Shown here piece by piece: positions 16,237-24,823 of a stretch of 54,950 bases of DNA. The notes under the pieces were generated by a model. It searched no databases and was not told the DNA's origin. It worked only from the letters and a program-made list of their open reading frames with translations. Origin of the DNA: an uncultured Parvibacter sp. (GTDB taxonomy: Bacteria > Actinomycetota > Coriobacteriia > Coriobacteriales > Eggerthellaceae). Position 1 is the stretch's first letter, and every line of letters begins with the position of its first letter. The stretch lies in contig CANSTH010000002.1 in assembly GCA_947649875.1 (NCBI GenBank), positions 1 through 54,950 on the forward strand, written 5' to 3'. The position numbers and the translations under genes are program-made.

Positions 16237-17715
16237 CTAGCGCCGAGGCTTCTTTTGGTTCTTTTGGCGGTCGCGGCCAAGGCCCGATAGCTGGCGGCCG
16301 GGCTTCTCGCCCACATACAGCGGCAGGTAGATGGTGAAACAGGCGCCCTTGCCTTTCTCGCCCTCCACGCGCACCCAACCGCCGTGACGATCCACGATCT
16401 CCTTCACCACAGCCAGGCCCACGCCCAAACCGCCGGCATCACGGTTGCGTCCGGCATCGGCGCGCCAGAAGCGGCTGAACACCATCTTCGCCTCTTCCGG
16501 CGAAAGGCCTATACCAGTATCCTTCACGGCAATAGAGGCCATGAGGTCGCCCTTGGCCACCGTCACATCAATCTGGCCTCCCTCTTTGGTGTAGCGCACC
16601 GCATTGGAAATGAGGTTGGCAGTGGCCTGCCGAATCATATCGGGATCCCCCAGCACATACACATCTGGCTGCGCATGGTAATTCAGCGTGAGGCCCGAGT
16701 CGGCCACGAACATCTCATGGGTGGCCACAATACCCTCGATTAGCTGCCCCACGTTCACCTTTTCTTCCTTCATAGGAGTGGAGCGGTTCTCCAAACGCGA
16801 CAGCTTCAACAGGGCGTCTACCAGCCTACTCAGTCGCTGCACCTCGGAGTTCACCGTGTTCAGACGCTCCTCGTCGGCTTCGTACACGCCATCGATCATG
16901 GCCTCTACGGTGGCTTGAATGGCCATCAGCGGCGTGCGCAGCTCGTGGGCCACATCAGTGGTCAGGCGCCGTTCCAGTTCGCGATCCTTCTCCACCGCCT
17001 CGGCCATCTCGTCGAACGTCTCGCCCAAACGCGAGATCTCGTCCTCGCCGCGCAGGCCAGTACGAGCCGAAAGATCGCCGTCGGTGATGGCGGTAGCAGT
17101 TTTGGACATGCGGTTGATGGGCCGCACCAAATTACGTGCAAACAAGAAGCCAATGCAGGAGGCCAGCAGTATAGCCACTATGGCCGCAATGAGCATGGCT
17201 TGGTAAGAGTTTTGGCGAAATATCTGGTCGGGCTGGCGCATCAGCGTCTCGGAGCCGTACACCCAAATGCGCACCGAGCCCACCTTTTGGCCATCGCTCA
17301 CAATGGGCGCCACCGCAACGCGCGATGGGTCCAGCGGCTCGAGCGTCTGGATCCAACGCCTGCCCCCCAGCACGTCCTCAACCACCGCAGATGAGTCGTA
17401 CACCGTTTGGTTCTGGGCATCCACCACCCGCACGGCAACACCGCCCGTCACCTCAGATGCCTCAATGGCAGGCGAAATGGTAGCAGTATCAGTGAGCGAT
17501 TGGGTTTCGGAATAGGACTGCCCGATGCGGCGCGCTGTGGTTTCCGCCAATCGCTCCATGTTCTCGGTAGTGTAAGTTTTGAAATGCTCCTCCCACACGA
17601 ACGAAACAACCCCCATAGCCACCAATGCGGTCATGGCGGCTATGAGGGCGAACATTACCGTGAGACGGGTGGTGTAGGAAAATCCCGACCAGCGGAAACG
17701 CTTCTTTTTGTTCAT
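16237..17715 (-). CDS. sensor histidine kinase (HAMP, HisKA, HATPase)
   Basis: 492 residues. TM1 near 20-41, an extracytoplasmic sensor of about 130 residues, TM2 near 172-193, then HAMP (LVRPINRMSKTATAITDGDLSA). In the HisKA box VAHELRTPL, His257 is the predicted phosphoacceptor. The ATPase domain shows the N, G1 and G2 boxes (LISNAVRYT, DTGIGL, GGLGVGLAVV). It is the partner of the response regulator encoded 30 nt upstream in the same operon. No specific signal can be read from the sensor domain. The ribosome binding site is weak, consistent with coupling to the upstream gene. Confidence 0.96.
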   Translation of the reverse strand: MNKKKRFRWSGFSYTTRLTVMFALIAAMTALVAMGVVSFVWEEHFKTYTTENMERLAETTARRIGQSYSETQSLTDTATISPAIEASEVTGGVAVRVVDAQNQTVYDSSAVVEDVLGGRRWIQTLEPLDPSRVAVAPIVSDGQKVGSVRIWVYGSETLMRQPDQIFRQNSYQAMLIAAIVAILLASCIGFLFARNLVRPINRMSKTATAITDGDLSARTGLRGEDEISRLGETFDEMAEAVEKDRELERRLTTDVAHELRTPLMAIQATVEAMIDGVYEADEERLNTVNSEVQRLSRLVDALLKLSRLENRSTPMKEEKVNVGQLIEGIVATHEMFVADSGLTLNYHAQPDVYVLGDPDMIRQATANLISNAVRYTKEGGQIDVTVAKGDLMASIAVKDTGIGLSPEEAKMVFSRFWRADAGRNRDAGGLGVGLAVVKEIVDRHGGWVRVEGEKGKGACFTIYLPLYVGEKPGRQLSGLGRDRQKNQKKPRR

Positions 17716-17745
17716 GGGCAGGCCTTAAACGGACAGCCGATGGGG

Positions 17746-18456
17746 CTAGTTGCCGTTTTTCGTGGGATCTTCGAAACGGTAGCCCACACCATGCACGGTG
17801 TGCAGCCACTTGGGCTTGCGCGGGTTGTCGCCGATCTTGGCGCGAAGGTTCTTCACGTGCGAGTCGATGGTGCGCTCGTAACCCTCGAAGTCGTACCCCA
17901 GTACCTTCTCCACCAGCTCCATGCGGCTATACACCCGACCGGGATAGCGGGAAAGGGTGGTGAGCAGCTTGAACTCGCTAGCGGTGAGATCAATCTCTTC
18001 GCCCTTCACCAGCACCTTGTGGCCGGAAACGTCGATGGTAAGGTCGCCGAACTCCAGCACCTCGCGCTGGGGTTCGGAATCGGCGTGCACACGACGCAAC
18101 AGGGCGCGGGCGCGGGCCACCAGCTCACGGGGGCTGAAGGGCTTTACCAAATAGTCGTCGGCACCCAGCTCAAGGCCGATAATGCGGTCTTCTACCTCGC
18201 CCTTGGCGGTAAGCATGATGATGGGCACATCGGAAGTGTCGCGGATGACGCGGCACACGCGCTCGCCGGACACATGGGGCAGCATAAGATCGAGGATGAT
18301 GAGGTCGAAATGATGCTTTTGGAATTCGTCGAGGGCCTCTTGGCCGTCGCCCACAGCCGTGACCCAGTAACTCTCGCGCTCCAAATAGGCGGTCACCGCA
18401 TCGCGGATGTTCTTTTCGTCTTCCACGAGGAGAATACGACGGGTCTCGTTGCTCAT
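17746..18456 (-). CDS. OmpR/PhoB-family response regulator
   Basis: 236 residues. The receiver domain has the acidic pocket LVEDEKN, phosphoacceptor Asp56 in LIILDLMLP, the switch Thr in MLTAKGE, and Lys in LVKPFSPREL. The C-terminal winged-helix DNA-binding domain ends in TIDSHVKNLRAKIGDNPRKPKWLHTV, typical of OmpR. The start follows AAGGGAGT and removes 12 residues from the ORF-track call. It is first gene of an operon with the histidine kinase. Target genes are unknown. Confidence 0.97.
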   Translation of the reverse strand: MSNETRRILLVEDEKNIRDAVTAYLERESYWVTAVGDGQEALDEFQKHHFDLIILDLMLPHVSGERVCRVIRDTSDVPIIMLTAKGEVEDRIIGLELGADDYLVKPFSPRELVARARALLRRVHADSEPQREVLEFGDLTIDVSGHKVLVKGEEIDLTASEFKLLTTLSRYPGRVYSRMELVEKVLGYDFEGYERTIDSHVKNLRAKIGDNPRKPKWLHTVHGVGYRFEDPTKNGN

Positions 18457-18607
18457 AATGACTCCCTTTTTTGGATGTACACAGTCAACCAAGGCAAATC
18501 TGCACTTAGCAGGCCTAAGGTATCTAACCTGTGGGGTAATTGGGGATTATTTTAGCAATTGCCCCCGAATCACAGCCAAGGCGTGTAGCAAATGACACAA
18601 TACACCC

Positions 18608-20266
18608 ATGCCAAGCAGAAGAAACCCCGGCGGGCGCAGGGTTCCATCGGCGTCCCCAGCGGGTGCCTCACGCAGAACCCCCTCGCCTTCAGCCAGTCGA
18701 AACCATAGCGGGCGCGCTAAGCAGGCGCGCTCTTCCACGTCCCGCCAGCCCCGGGCCTCCCACGCGGCCCCGGGCGCGCTTTCCCCTGCCGCCATTCACC
18801 AGACGCGCCGCAAACCCGCCGGCGCGCGACCCACCTCGCAGCCTATCGGCCGCACCCCTTCCCAGCCGCTGCCCCGCAGTAGCGCGCGAACTTCCGGCAG
18901 CGGAGTGCACCGACGCGACAGCGACGGCTTTTCCGTTAGCCTGCCTTCCGGCGGCCAGGTAGCCATCACCCGCCGTCAAATGGTGGTGGGTGCCTCGGCA
19001 GTGGCCGGGCTGACACTTCTGGGCTCGGGGGCCTACGCCGTAAGCCAGCTACTGCCCGAAGCTCCCTCGGGAGTTCCGGTGCTGGAAGTTCCCGAAAGCG
19101 CTGTCTTCGCCTCCGACCAGCTGGACCAGATGGAGGGCGACTGCCCGCTGGGGCTGGCTACCACCATCAACCTTCCCTACGGCAGTCAAGTTTGGGCCAA
19201 TGGCGAAACCTACGGCGTGGCGCTTGTGCCCACCGAGCAGGTGAAGCCCTTGAATTCCATCCATGTGTTGGGGCTGGGCAACGGCACTGACAGTACCGCG
19301 GTAGCGCAGGCGATAGGCCAAGACGATGGCTTCGAAATATACGATGTGCGCGGCTGCGACCAGGGCATCATCTGGGCCGAGGCCAACATTTTGCGAGACA
19401 CGTGGCGCATTTACACCGCGCCTCTGATTGATGGCGCACTGGGCGATGCAGCGCTAGCCCAAGAAGGTGACGAAGATTGGGAGATGCCCACGCTGGCGGC
19501 AGCCGGCAGCTGCGGCTGGTGGCAGCGAGTACCGCGCAAAGGGGGCGCCGCCCGCACTCAGCCCTCGCAGCTGTGCCGCGCCATGTTCGGCACCGACGAT
19601 GTTGATGTGGTTTACGAGGTGAAAGGACGCCCCGCCACTGCCCCCTACGGCGGAGGCTCTTACGTGGTGACCACTCCCCGCGCCGACACGAGCGGCGTGC
19701 GCTACCAGCTCACCTGCCTGGACGCCAACAGTGCCGAGGTGTTGGACACCCTTATCCTGCCCTCGTCCATGACACCGATGGAAACCGCCTACGGCCCCAA
19801 TGGGTTTTCGTTCGCCTTCGACGCCATTTACTCCTTCGGCGATGGCATTTCCAAGCTGGGCACCTATTACCCCATGGAGGCACCCGAGGGCACGGCGCAA
19901 GTGGGCGCCGCCCGTGTGGAAGGGGAAACCCAGCGCGCTGCCACTATCGTGCCCGCCACTTCGGCCGAGATCAACGCCAAGCGCTACAGCGATGCGCAGT
20001 GGTTTCGCTTCGCCCGCAACCCCGTATGCGCCCCAGCCTGGTGCGGTGGCTGGACCATAGTGAAAAGCACCATGGCGGTGATTGCCGTCGATTTGCCCAA
20101 TCAGCGCTACTTCGCTCTGGAAACCAAGCCCGGCAGCGACACCTACGGCGAATTCCTGGCCTCCACTGGCGTAGGCCAGCGGGTGGTAACCTATGCCAAC
20201 ATCGATCACACCGACATCGAAGGCGAAACCGAGCACACCTGCCTCGTTCGCGTATGGAGCGCCTAG
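18608..20266 (+). CDS. exported hypothetical protein with Tat-like signal after a long basic head
   Basis: 552 residues. Unusually, about 120 Ser/Pro/Arg-rich, low-complexity residues come before a twin-arginine-like segment (ITRRQMVVGASAVAGLTLLGSGAYA). The remaining 400 residues form a soluble, beta-rich domain with many Gly, Trp and Asp turns, consistent with a secreted or anchored beta-propeller-like domain. No catalytic motif is recognisable. No clear ribosome binding site precedes ATG 18608, so the real start could lie further in, closer to the RR motif. It is flanked by the two-component operon (divergent) and purB (convergent). Confidence 0.8.
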   Translation: MPSRRNPGGRRVPSASPAGASRRTPSPSASRNHSGRAKQARSSTSRQPRASHAAPGALSPAAIHQTRRKPAGARPTSQPIGRTPSQPLPRSSARTSGSGVHRRDSDGFSVSLPSGGQVAITRRQMVVGASAVAGLTLLGSGAYAVSQLLPEAPSGVPVLEVPESAVFASDQLDQMEGDCPLGLATTINLPYGSQVWANGETYGVALVPTEQVKPLNSIHVLGLGNGTDSTAVAQAIGQDDGFEIYDVRGCDQGIIWAEANILRDTWRIYTAPLIDGALGDAALAQEGDEDWEMPTLAAAGSCGWWQRVPRKGGAARTQPSQLCRAMFGTDDVDVVYEVKGRPATAPYGGGSYVVTTPRADTSGVRYQLTCLDANSAEVLDTLILPSSMTPMETAYGPNGFSFAFDAIYSFGDGISKLGTYYPMEAPEGTAQVGAARVEGETQRAATIVPATSAEINAKRYSDAQWFRFARNPVCAPAWCGGWTIVKSTMAVIAVDLPNQRYFALETKPGSDTYGEFLASTGVGQRVVTYANIDHTDIEGETEHTCLVRVWSA

Positions 20267-20299
20267 GGGCGCCTGTCACCGACCGCTATCCCAACAGGG

Positions 20300-21649
20300 C
20301 TAGAACTCCAACTGCTGCAGGCGATCGAACACCACGTCTTTGCGAGTGAGGAAGTCCCAAGGGTCGAATATCTCATCCAGCTTATCTTGGCTGAGCAAGG
20401 CCATGGCCTCGTCATCGGCCTCCAAGCGCTGGCGATAGGTGGGGCCGTCCACTGCGTTTTGGATGTCCTCCCACACCTTCATGGCGTTGCGCTGCACGAT
20501 GACATAAGCATCTTCGCGGCTGATGCCGGCATCCACCAGCGCCAATAGTACCTTGCTGCTAAAGATAAGTCCCTTGGTGCGCCACAAGTTGTGCTCCATC
20601 TTGGCTGGATAGGTTTGCAGGCCGTCCAGCATCCACTGCATCTTGCCGAACATGTAGTCCAGCGCGATGAAGCTGTCTGCCAGCGCCACACGCTCGGCAC
20701 CGGAGTGGGAGATGTCGCGCTCGTACCACAGGGCCACATCGTCGAAGGCCACCTGTGCGTTGCTCTTTACCACACGGGCCAGGCCGCACACGCGCTCGGC
20801 CGTGATGGGATTGCGCTTGTGGGGCATGGCCGAGCTGCCCTTCTGGCCCTTGGTGAAGGGCTCTTCCGCTTCAATGACATCGGACTGCTGCAGCAGACGC
20901 ACCTGCATGGCAATGGATTCCAACGTGGCAGCTGTTACCGCTAGCGCCGCCATCACCTGGGCGTGGCGGTCGCGGGCCAACACCTGGGTGGACAGTGGGT
21001 CGGGGGTGAGCCCCATCTTCTCGCACACGTATTGCTCCACGAACGGATCGATGGAAGAGTACGTGCCCACCGCGCCGGAAATGGCGCCAGTGGCGGCTAC
21101 GGCACGGGCTTGCTCCATACGGTCGAGCGCCCGTTTCAACGCCCACGCCCAGCTGCCGAACTTCATGCCGAAGGTCATGGGCTCGGCATGGATGCCATGA
21201 GTACGGCCCACACACAGGGTGTTCTGGAATTCGAAAGCGCGGCGCTTGCAAGTTTCCCCCAGCTGCTTGATGTCGTTAATGATGATGTCGCAGGCCTGGG
21301 TTACCTGGTACGACAGCGCAGTGTCGCCCAAGTCAGAAGAGGTCATGCCATAGTGAACCCACCGGGAGGGCTTCTCGGCCCCTTCGGGGATTTCGGCGTC
21401 GATGTAGTTGGCCATGCAGGTGGTGAAGGCAATCACGTCGTGATTGGTCACCTTCTCAATCTCGTCGATTTCCTCCACCGTGAAATCGGCATGGTCGCGA
21501 ATCCACTGGGCCTCTTCGGGGGTGATGCCCGCCTGCCCCAGCTGCGCTTGCGCCTCGCAGGCCAGCACTTCGATTTCCTTCCAAATGGCGAACTTGTTTT
21601 CCAGCTCCCAAATGCGCCCCATCTCTGGGCGGGTATAGCGACCGATCAT
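20300..21649 (-). CDS. purB: adenylosuccinate lyase
   Basis: 449 residues, of normal length. It cleaves SAICAR and adenylosuccinate, releasing fumarate, in purine biosynthesis. Fumarase/aspartase superfamily signatures are visible: the loop KGSSAMPHKRNPI, the catalytic-His region VGRTHGIHAEPMTFG, and MTSSDLGDTA. The start at Met27 of the ORF-track frame (MIGRYTRPEMG) fits the family N-terminus and has AAAGGA upstream. It is convergent with the exported protein gene. Confidence 0.97.
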   Translation of the reverse strand: MIGRYTRPEMGRIWELENKFAIWKEIEVLACEAQAQLGQAGITPEEAQWIRDHADFTVEEIDEIEKVTNHDVIAFTTCMANYIDAEIPEGAEKPSRWVHYGMTSSDLGDTALSYQVTQACDIIINDIKQLGETCKRRAFEFQNTLCVGRTHGIHAEPMTFGMKFGSWAWALKRALDRMEQARAVAATGAISGAVGTYSSIDPFVEQYVCEKMGLTPDPLSTQVLARDRHAQVMAALAVTAATLESIAMQVRLLQQSDVIEAEEPFTKGQKGSSAMPHKRNPITAERVCGLARVVKSNAQVAFDDVALWYERDISHSGAERVALADSFIALDYMFGKMQWMLDGLQTYPAKMEHNLWRTKGLIFSSKVLLALVDAGISREDAYVIVQRNAMKVWEDIQNAVDGPTYRQRLEADDEAMALLSQDKLDEIFDPWDFLTRKDVVFDRLQQLEF

Positions 21650-21775
21650 CTCTGCGCGGTTCCTTTCGATCCGAAAATCCTTATCCGCAGAGAGTACCAC
21701 GCAAGCGCACCCGCGCACCCCACGCATCGGCGCAGGAACGATTCTGGTTGGCCAGGCTGACGTGCAAAGCCAGCC

Positions 21776-22228
21776 TCAGTCCTCGAATTCCACTTCCGCG
21801 TACTCTATGTCGGATGGTTTGTAGTCGCGCAGGAATTCTTCCGGCGTTATGGCCGCGACAGGGGAATGCGAAAAGTCCTTCTTGTTGCGGGTGACGATGA
21901 GATCGACCCCAGCCCGCTGAGCGCTGTAGGCTATGAGGGCGTCCTCGTAATCGGGCATTTCGCTTGCGCAGGCCTTCGCGCAATCTGCTCCTATGTTATC
22001 AATAAGCTCAAAAAGGGTAAGAGCACTTGTCATGAGTTGCCGTGCCCGCTTTTTCGTAGCGAAGCCCCGGGCGTGGAGTAAATAGCAGATATCCGTAGTG
22101 GAGGAGACAGACAAGCAGGGGGAGAATCCTCGCAGCAGCGCAGCATCGTAAGAGCAGAAGGCATCGAAAAACCAGTTCGATTTCCCAAGGATGTCTACCG
22201 CAGAGCACGTGTCAAAAAGAACCTTCAT
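21776..22228 (-). CDS. PIN-domain toxin of type II toxin-antitoxin module 1
   Basis: 150 residues. PIN nucleases cut RNA using a Mg-binding acidic cluster: Asp6 in LFDTCSAVDIL, the acidic pair in DYEDALIAYSA, and Asp in GVDLIVTRNKKDF are visible. The gene starts 9 nt after the antitoxin stop in the same operon. The C-terminal half is clearly homologous to the toxin at 44954-45439. The expected effect is growth arrest by cleaving a specific RNA; the target is unknown. Confidence 0.88.
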   Translation of the reverse strand: MKVLFDTCSAVDILGKSNWFFDAFCSYDAALLRGFSPCLSVSSTTDICYLLHARGFATKKRARQLMTSALTLFELIDNIGADCAKACASEMPDYEDALIAYSAQRAGVDLIVTRNKKDFSHSPVAAITPEEFLRDYKPSDIEYAEVEFED

Positions 22229-22237
22229 AGACCATTC

Positions 22238-22525
22238 CTAGAAAGAGTAGCGGCTGAGCCGCTCGTCCCTCAGAGTATCGGCTGTCTCGCCGGGCCGAAG
22301 CGGCGCAATGCCTACGAGCTGTCGCATGGCAGCGCGCTTCTGCTGCGCAGTCAGGGAAACCCCATCCTCCATGCAGCACTCGGGCACTTCCTGTGTTCTT
22401 TCCAGGTAACGATACAAAGACCGAATGGCCTCAGTCGCGCTGATGCCCGCACGAGAAAGCACGCCATCGCCTTCCGCCTTCAGCCCTCGGTCGATGCGCA
22501 CGTTAAGCATTGCAACAGTAGTCAT
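22238..22525 (-). CDS. RelB/DinJ-family antitoxin of module 1
   Basis: 95 residues. The N-terminus (VAMLNVRIDRGLKAEGDGVLSRAGISATEAI) is a ribbon-helix-helix DNA-binding segment of the RelB/DinJ type; the C-terminus should wrap the toxin. Ribosome binding site GGAAGGAG precedes ATG. Pairing with a PIN toxin, rather than RelE/YafQ, is noteworthy. Autorepression is likely through the palindromes overlapping its promoter. Confidence 0.88.
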   Translation of the reverse strand: MTTVAMLNVRIDRGLKAEGDGVLSRAGISATEAIRSLYRYLERTQEVPECCMEDGVSLTAQQKRAAMRQLVGIAPLRPGETADTLRDERLSRYSF

Positions 22526-22547
22526 TTCGCGCTCCTTCCATCAAAGC

Positions 22548-22578
22548 GCATAATAGCATTATGCTTTACGTAAAGCAA
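22548..22578 (-). promoter_or_regulatory. promoter and overlapping operator palindromes of toxin-antitoxin module 1
   Basis: On the minus strand a -35 TTGCTT (22573-22578) and -10 TATTAT (22550-22555) are separated by 17 nt. Two perfect palindromes cover the spacer and the -10: GCTTTACGTAAAGC (22563-22576) and GCATAAT-agc-ATTATGC (22548-22564). This layout fits repression by the ribbon-helix-helix antitoxin. Confidence 0.75.
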
Positions 22579-22622
22579 CCTTTTCAAGCCGTGCCGATAT
22601 CTTAAACTGGTCGGAGGGTCAA

Positions 22623-22806
22623 CCGAGCATACAACGGTACGCGAAGGAAAGGCCTGAGCGCCAAGATGAAGTGCATGGGGAAGCCTCGGCAGACGAGTAG
22701 AACTTCGTTCGTAGAACACATTAAAGAAATTTAGGTGTCCATGTGCGCAGAGTTCAAGCGAAAAGCGGCCGAGTGTACAAAGGTACACGAGGGAAAGCTT
22801 TGAACG
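22623..22806. repeat. pair of degenerate 38-bp repeats in a gene-free gap
   Basis: Within 22526-22828 no gene is credible. Two related units (22623-22660 and 22769-22806) share GAG..TACAA.GGTAC.CGA.GGAAAG. The second contains the dyad TGTAC-aaag-GTACA. They lie between the hydrolase gene and the toxin-antitoxin promoter. Confidence 0.55.
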
Positions 22807-22828
22807 GGAAGGCTGCGTGCAGGGGCGC

Positions 22829-23605
22829 CTAAATAAGCTTCATTTGGGAGAGAGTGTTGTTATACCAGTGATCCGTGAAAGGCGGGCAGTACGTGCTGGC
22901 ATAGCTGTAGCTGATGGTGAAGCCGTAGCCGTTGGCCAGGCCGCGCACGTGAGCGTAGATGGCATCGGTCCAGTTGCTCCATGAGCTGCTGCCCCAACCC
23001 CATGCATTGTGGGGAAGGAAGCAATTGGCACCATTGCCGCTCTCGGTATTCGAGATGGCCGGGGACCAACGGGGATCCACGCCGTACTCCCAAGCCGCAG
23101 TGGCGAAGGTTTCGCCATATCCGGCGAGGTTGGTGCCAGCCAGATATGCGTCGATGCGAGTGCCCCACTCATCGATAAACGCCTCGCGACCAACAGAGAA
23201 GTCCACATCGCCGGCCGGCAGGCTACCAAAGGTGTTCAGATATTTGGCGCGCGCATCGTCCGCCCGCTGAATCGCCTTGGCCTCGGCAGCAGCAGCCGCC
23301 TCTTCGGCAGCAAGGCGAGCCGCCTCTTCCTCTTGGGCGATTTCCTCGTAGCCGGCAGACATGTCGCGCACAATGACTTCATTAGAAGATTCAGAAGCCA
23401 ACTCCATGGTGGCATTAGATGAGGCCTCCTGCAGCTCAAACGAGCCGCTGGTCTCATCGATGCCAACCAAGCCATCGCTTTGGGTGTTGGCAGCACCAGC
23501 AAAATTGATAAAGACGGACAGGCCCGCACCCGCCAACACCAAAGCCACAGCAATGGCAAAAAGCCATACTGCAACCGGAGTTCTATGCTGGGTACGTGAA
23601 ACCAC
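22829..23605 (-). CDS. membrane-anchored cell-wall hydrolase (lysozyme/glucosaminidase-like)
   Basis: 258 residues. An N-terminal signal anchor (VAVWLFAIAVALVLAGAGLSVFINF) is followed by an acidic linker. Next comes an Ala/Glu-rich coiled coil (EEEAARLAAEEAAAAAEAKA), then a C-terminal domain of about 110 residues. That domain has the pattern of GH73/LytG-type glucosaminidases or lysozyme-like folds (GVDPRWSPAISNTESGNG, where Glu is the likely catalytic acid, then NAWGWGSSSW and an IYAHVRGLA helix). GTG is the start, 5 nt after GGAAGT. It probably trims peptidoglycan outside the membrane. The exact glycosidase class is uncertain. Confidence 0.82.
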   Translation of the reverse strand: MVSRTQHRTPVAVWLFAIAVALVLAGAGLSVFINFAGAANTQSDGLVGIDETSGSFELQEASSNATMELASESSNEVIVRDMSAGYEEIAQEEEAARLAAEEAAAAAEAKAIQRADDARAKYLNTFGSLPAGDVDFSVGREAFIDEWGTRIDAYLAGTNLAGYGETFATAAWEYGVDPRWSPAISNTESGNGANCFLPHNAWGWGSSSWSNWTDAIYAHVRGLANGYGFTISYSYASTYCPPFTDHWYNNTLSQMKLI

Positions 23606-24001
23606 GCGTTACTTCCTTTACCGTCGGGTAAAGCGTCAATTCAGCGTGGTGTGGGTAAGTTGAGTGTGCTGTCAAACGCTTTGTTATGGGCGCACAAACC
23701 CTCATGCGCATTTTTCGGTTTGTATATTCTAGCCTTCTTTGAACCCTAAAAGAAGCAAGATTCGGCAACATTTTGCCTAATTTGCGCTCCCTTGCATCCG
23801 TTCGACATTTTCCCAGGTGAAAGCCTCTTTTTAACCCAACTCGAAGTACCGTTCACCCACATAAAATGCATAGATTTACGAGCCGCCCGACACCTCACCG
23901 CAGGGGAGGCCCCGGCGAGCAGTTCGTCGAGCGCAGGCCTGGCGAACCGGCCCACCTCTGGAAGAGCGACGAGCCGGGAATCTATGGTTTTCCGGCCCAC
24001 G
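23606..24001. other. gene-free stretch upstream of the hydrolase gene
   Basis: No supportable gene. On the minus strand it includes possible promoter words (TTTGACA near 23675, TAGAAT near 23729) and a GCGCAC...ATGCGC dyad, but none makes a clean promoter. The part next to 24001 is GC-rich with GGCGA/TCGCC-type repeats. I saw no riboswitch consensus I know. Confidence 0.4.
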
Positions 24002-24670
24002 CTACAAGTTGCGGAACACCGCGCGTACCTCGTCTAGCACGTCGTTGTCGGCAATGACGATCACTTTGTCTCCGGGAAACGCCACGGTGTCCTCCCCCAC
24101 CACTTCCACATCGTCAGCACTGGCAACAGCGGCGATAATGGCCCCCTCCGGTACCGGAATGGATGCCACGAGTATGCCGTCATCGTTGTGGTGGCGCTGT
24201 TGGGGCACCACGATCTCGGAAAGCGAGACGTTGCCGTGGGTAAACGATGTGACCACGCTCACCGATCCCAACATGGCTTCTTCTTCGATGAGGTTGGCGA
24301 TCAGCGTGGTGGAGGACACGCACTCGATGCCCACTTCGCGAAAGATGCGCAGATTCTTGGGGTTGTTCACGCGGGCGATGCAACGGTTCACCCGAAACAC
24401 CCGCTGGGCAATCTCGCAGGAAACCAGGTTGTTGTCGTCTTTTCCGGTAGTGGCCACGAACACATCTGCCTGACGAATGCCGGCATCCTCTTGGAAGCGG
24501 GAATCGCACCCATCGCCGTGAATCACCAGGTAGCGACCCTCCAGCTGCATGGAAAGACGATCGGCAGTTTTCAGATCTTGCTCGATAACGGCCACTTCGT
24601 TGTCGCTTTTCAGCAGCACTTGGGCCAGGTAGGCACCCACTTTTCCGCCGCCGGCTATCACGATGTTCAT
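24002..24670 (-). CDS. TrkA/KtrA-family potassium-uptake regulatory protein (RCK domain)
   Basis: 222 residues. The N-terminal Rossmann fold starts MNIVIAGGGKVGAYLA (GxGxxG) and has acidic VIEQD at the end of strand 2, typical of NAD(H)/ATP-binding RCK_N. A TrkA-C domain is in the last 80 residues (GAIIAAVASADDVEVVGEDTV). Such proteins gate TrkH/KtrB potassium channels from the cytoplasm. It is the second of two tandem genes of this type. No channel gene is visible in the window. Confidence 0.93.
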   Translation of the reverse strand: MNIVIAGGGKVGAYLAQVLLKSDNEVAVIEQDLKTADRLSMQLEGRYLVIHGDGCDSRFQEDAGIRQADVFVATTGKDDNNLVSCEIAQRVFRVNRCIARVNNPKNLRIFREVGIECVSSTTLIANLIEEEAMLGSVSVVTSFTHGNVSLSEIVVPQQRHHNDDGILVASIPVPEGAIIAAVASADDVEVVGEDTVAFPGDKVIVIADNDVLDEVRAVFRNL

Positions 24671-24823
24671 GAAACGTCCCTTCCGCTAAAAACACTGGTC
24701 GCGGCCCGCATCCTCGTTTTCGCCACACCTTTCACAACTGCGGCACAAACGCTACAGCGCACTGCCTGCCCTCGTTCCATTCGCCACTCCGCAACTCCTG
24801 CGCCCTCCGGCTCTGCCGTGCCG

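Noticed and set aside
22522-22788. 88-codon minus-strand ORF upstream of antitoxin 1
   Set aside because: It lies across the promoter palindromes and degenerate repeats, has no ribosome binding site and resembles no protein.
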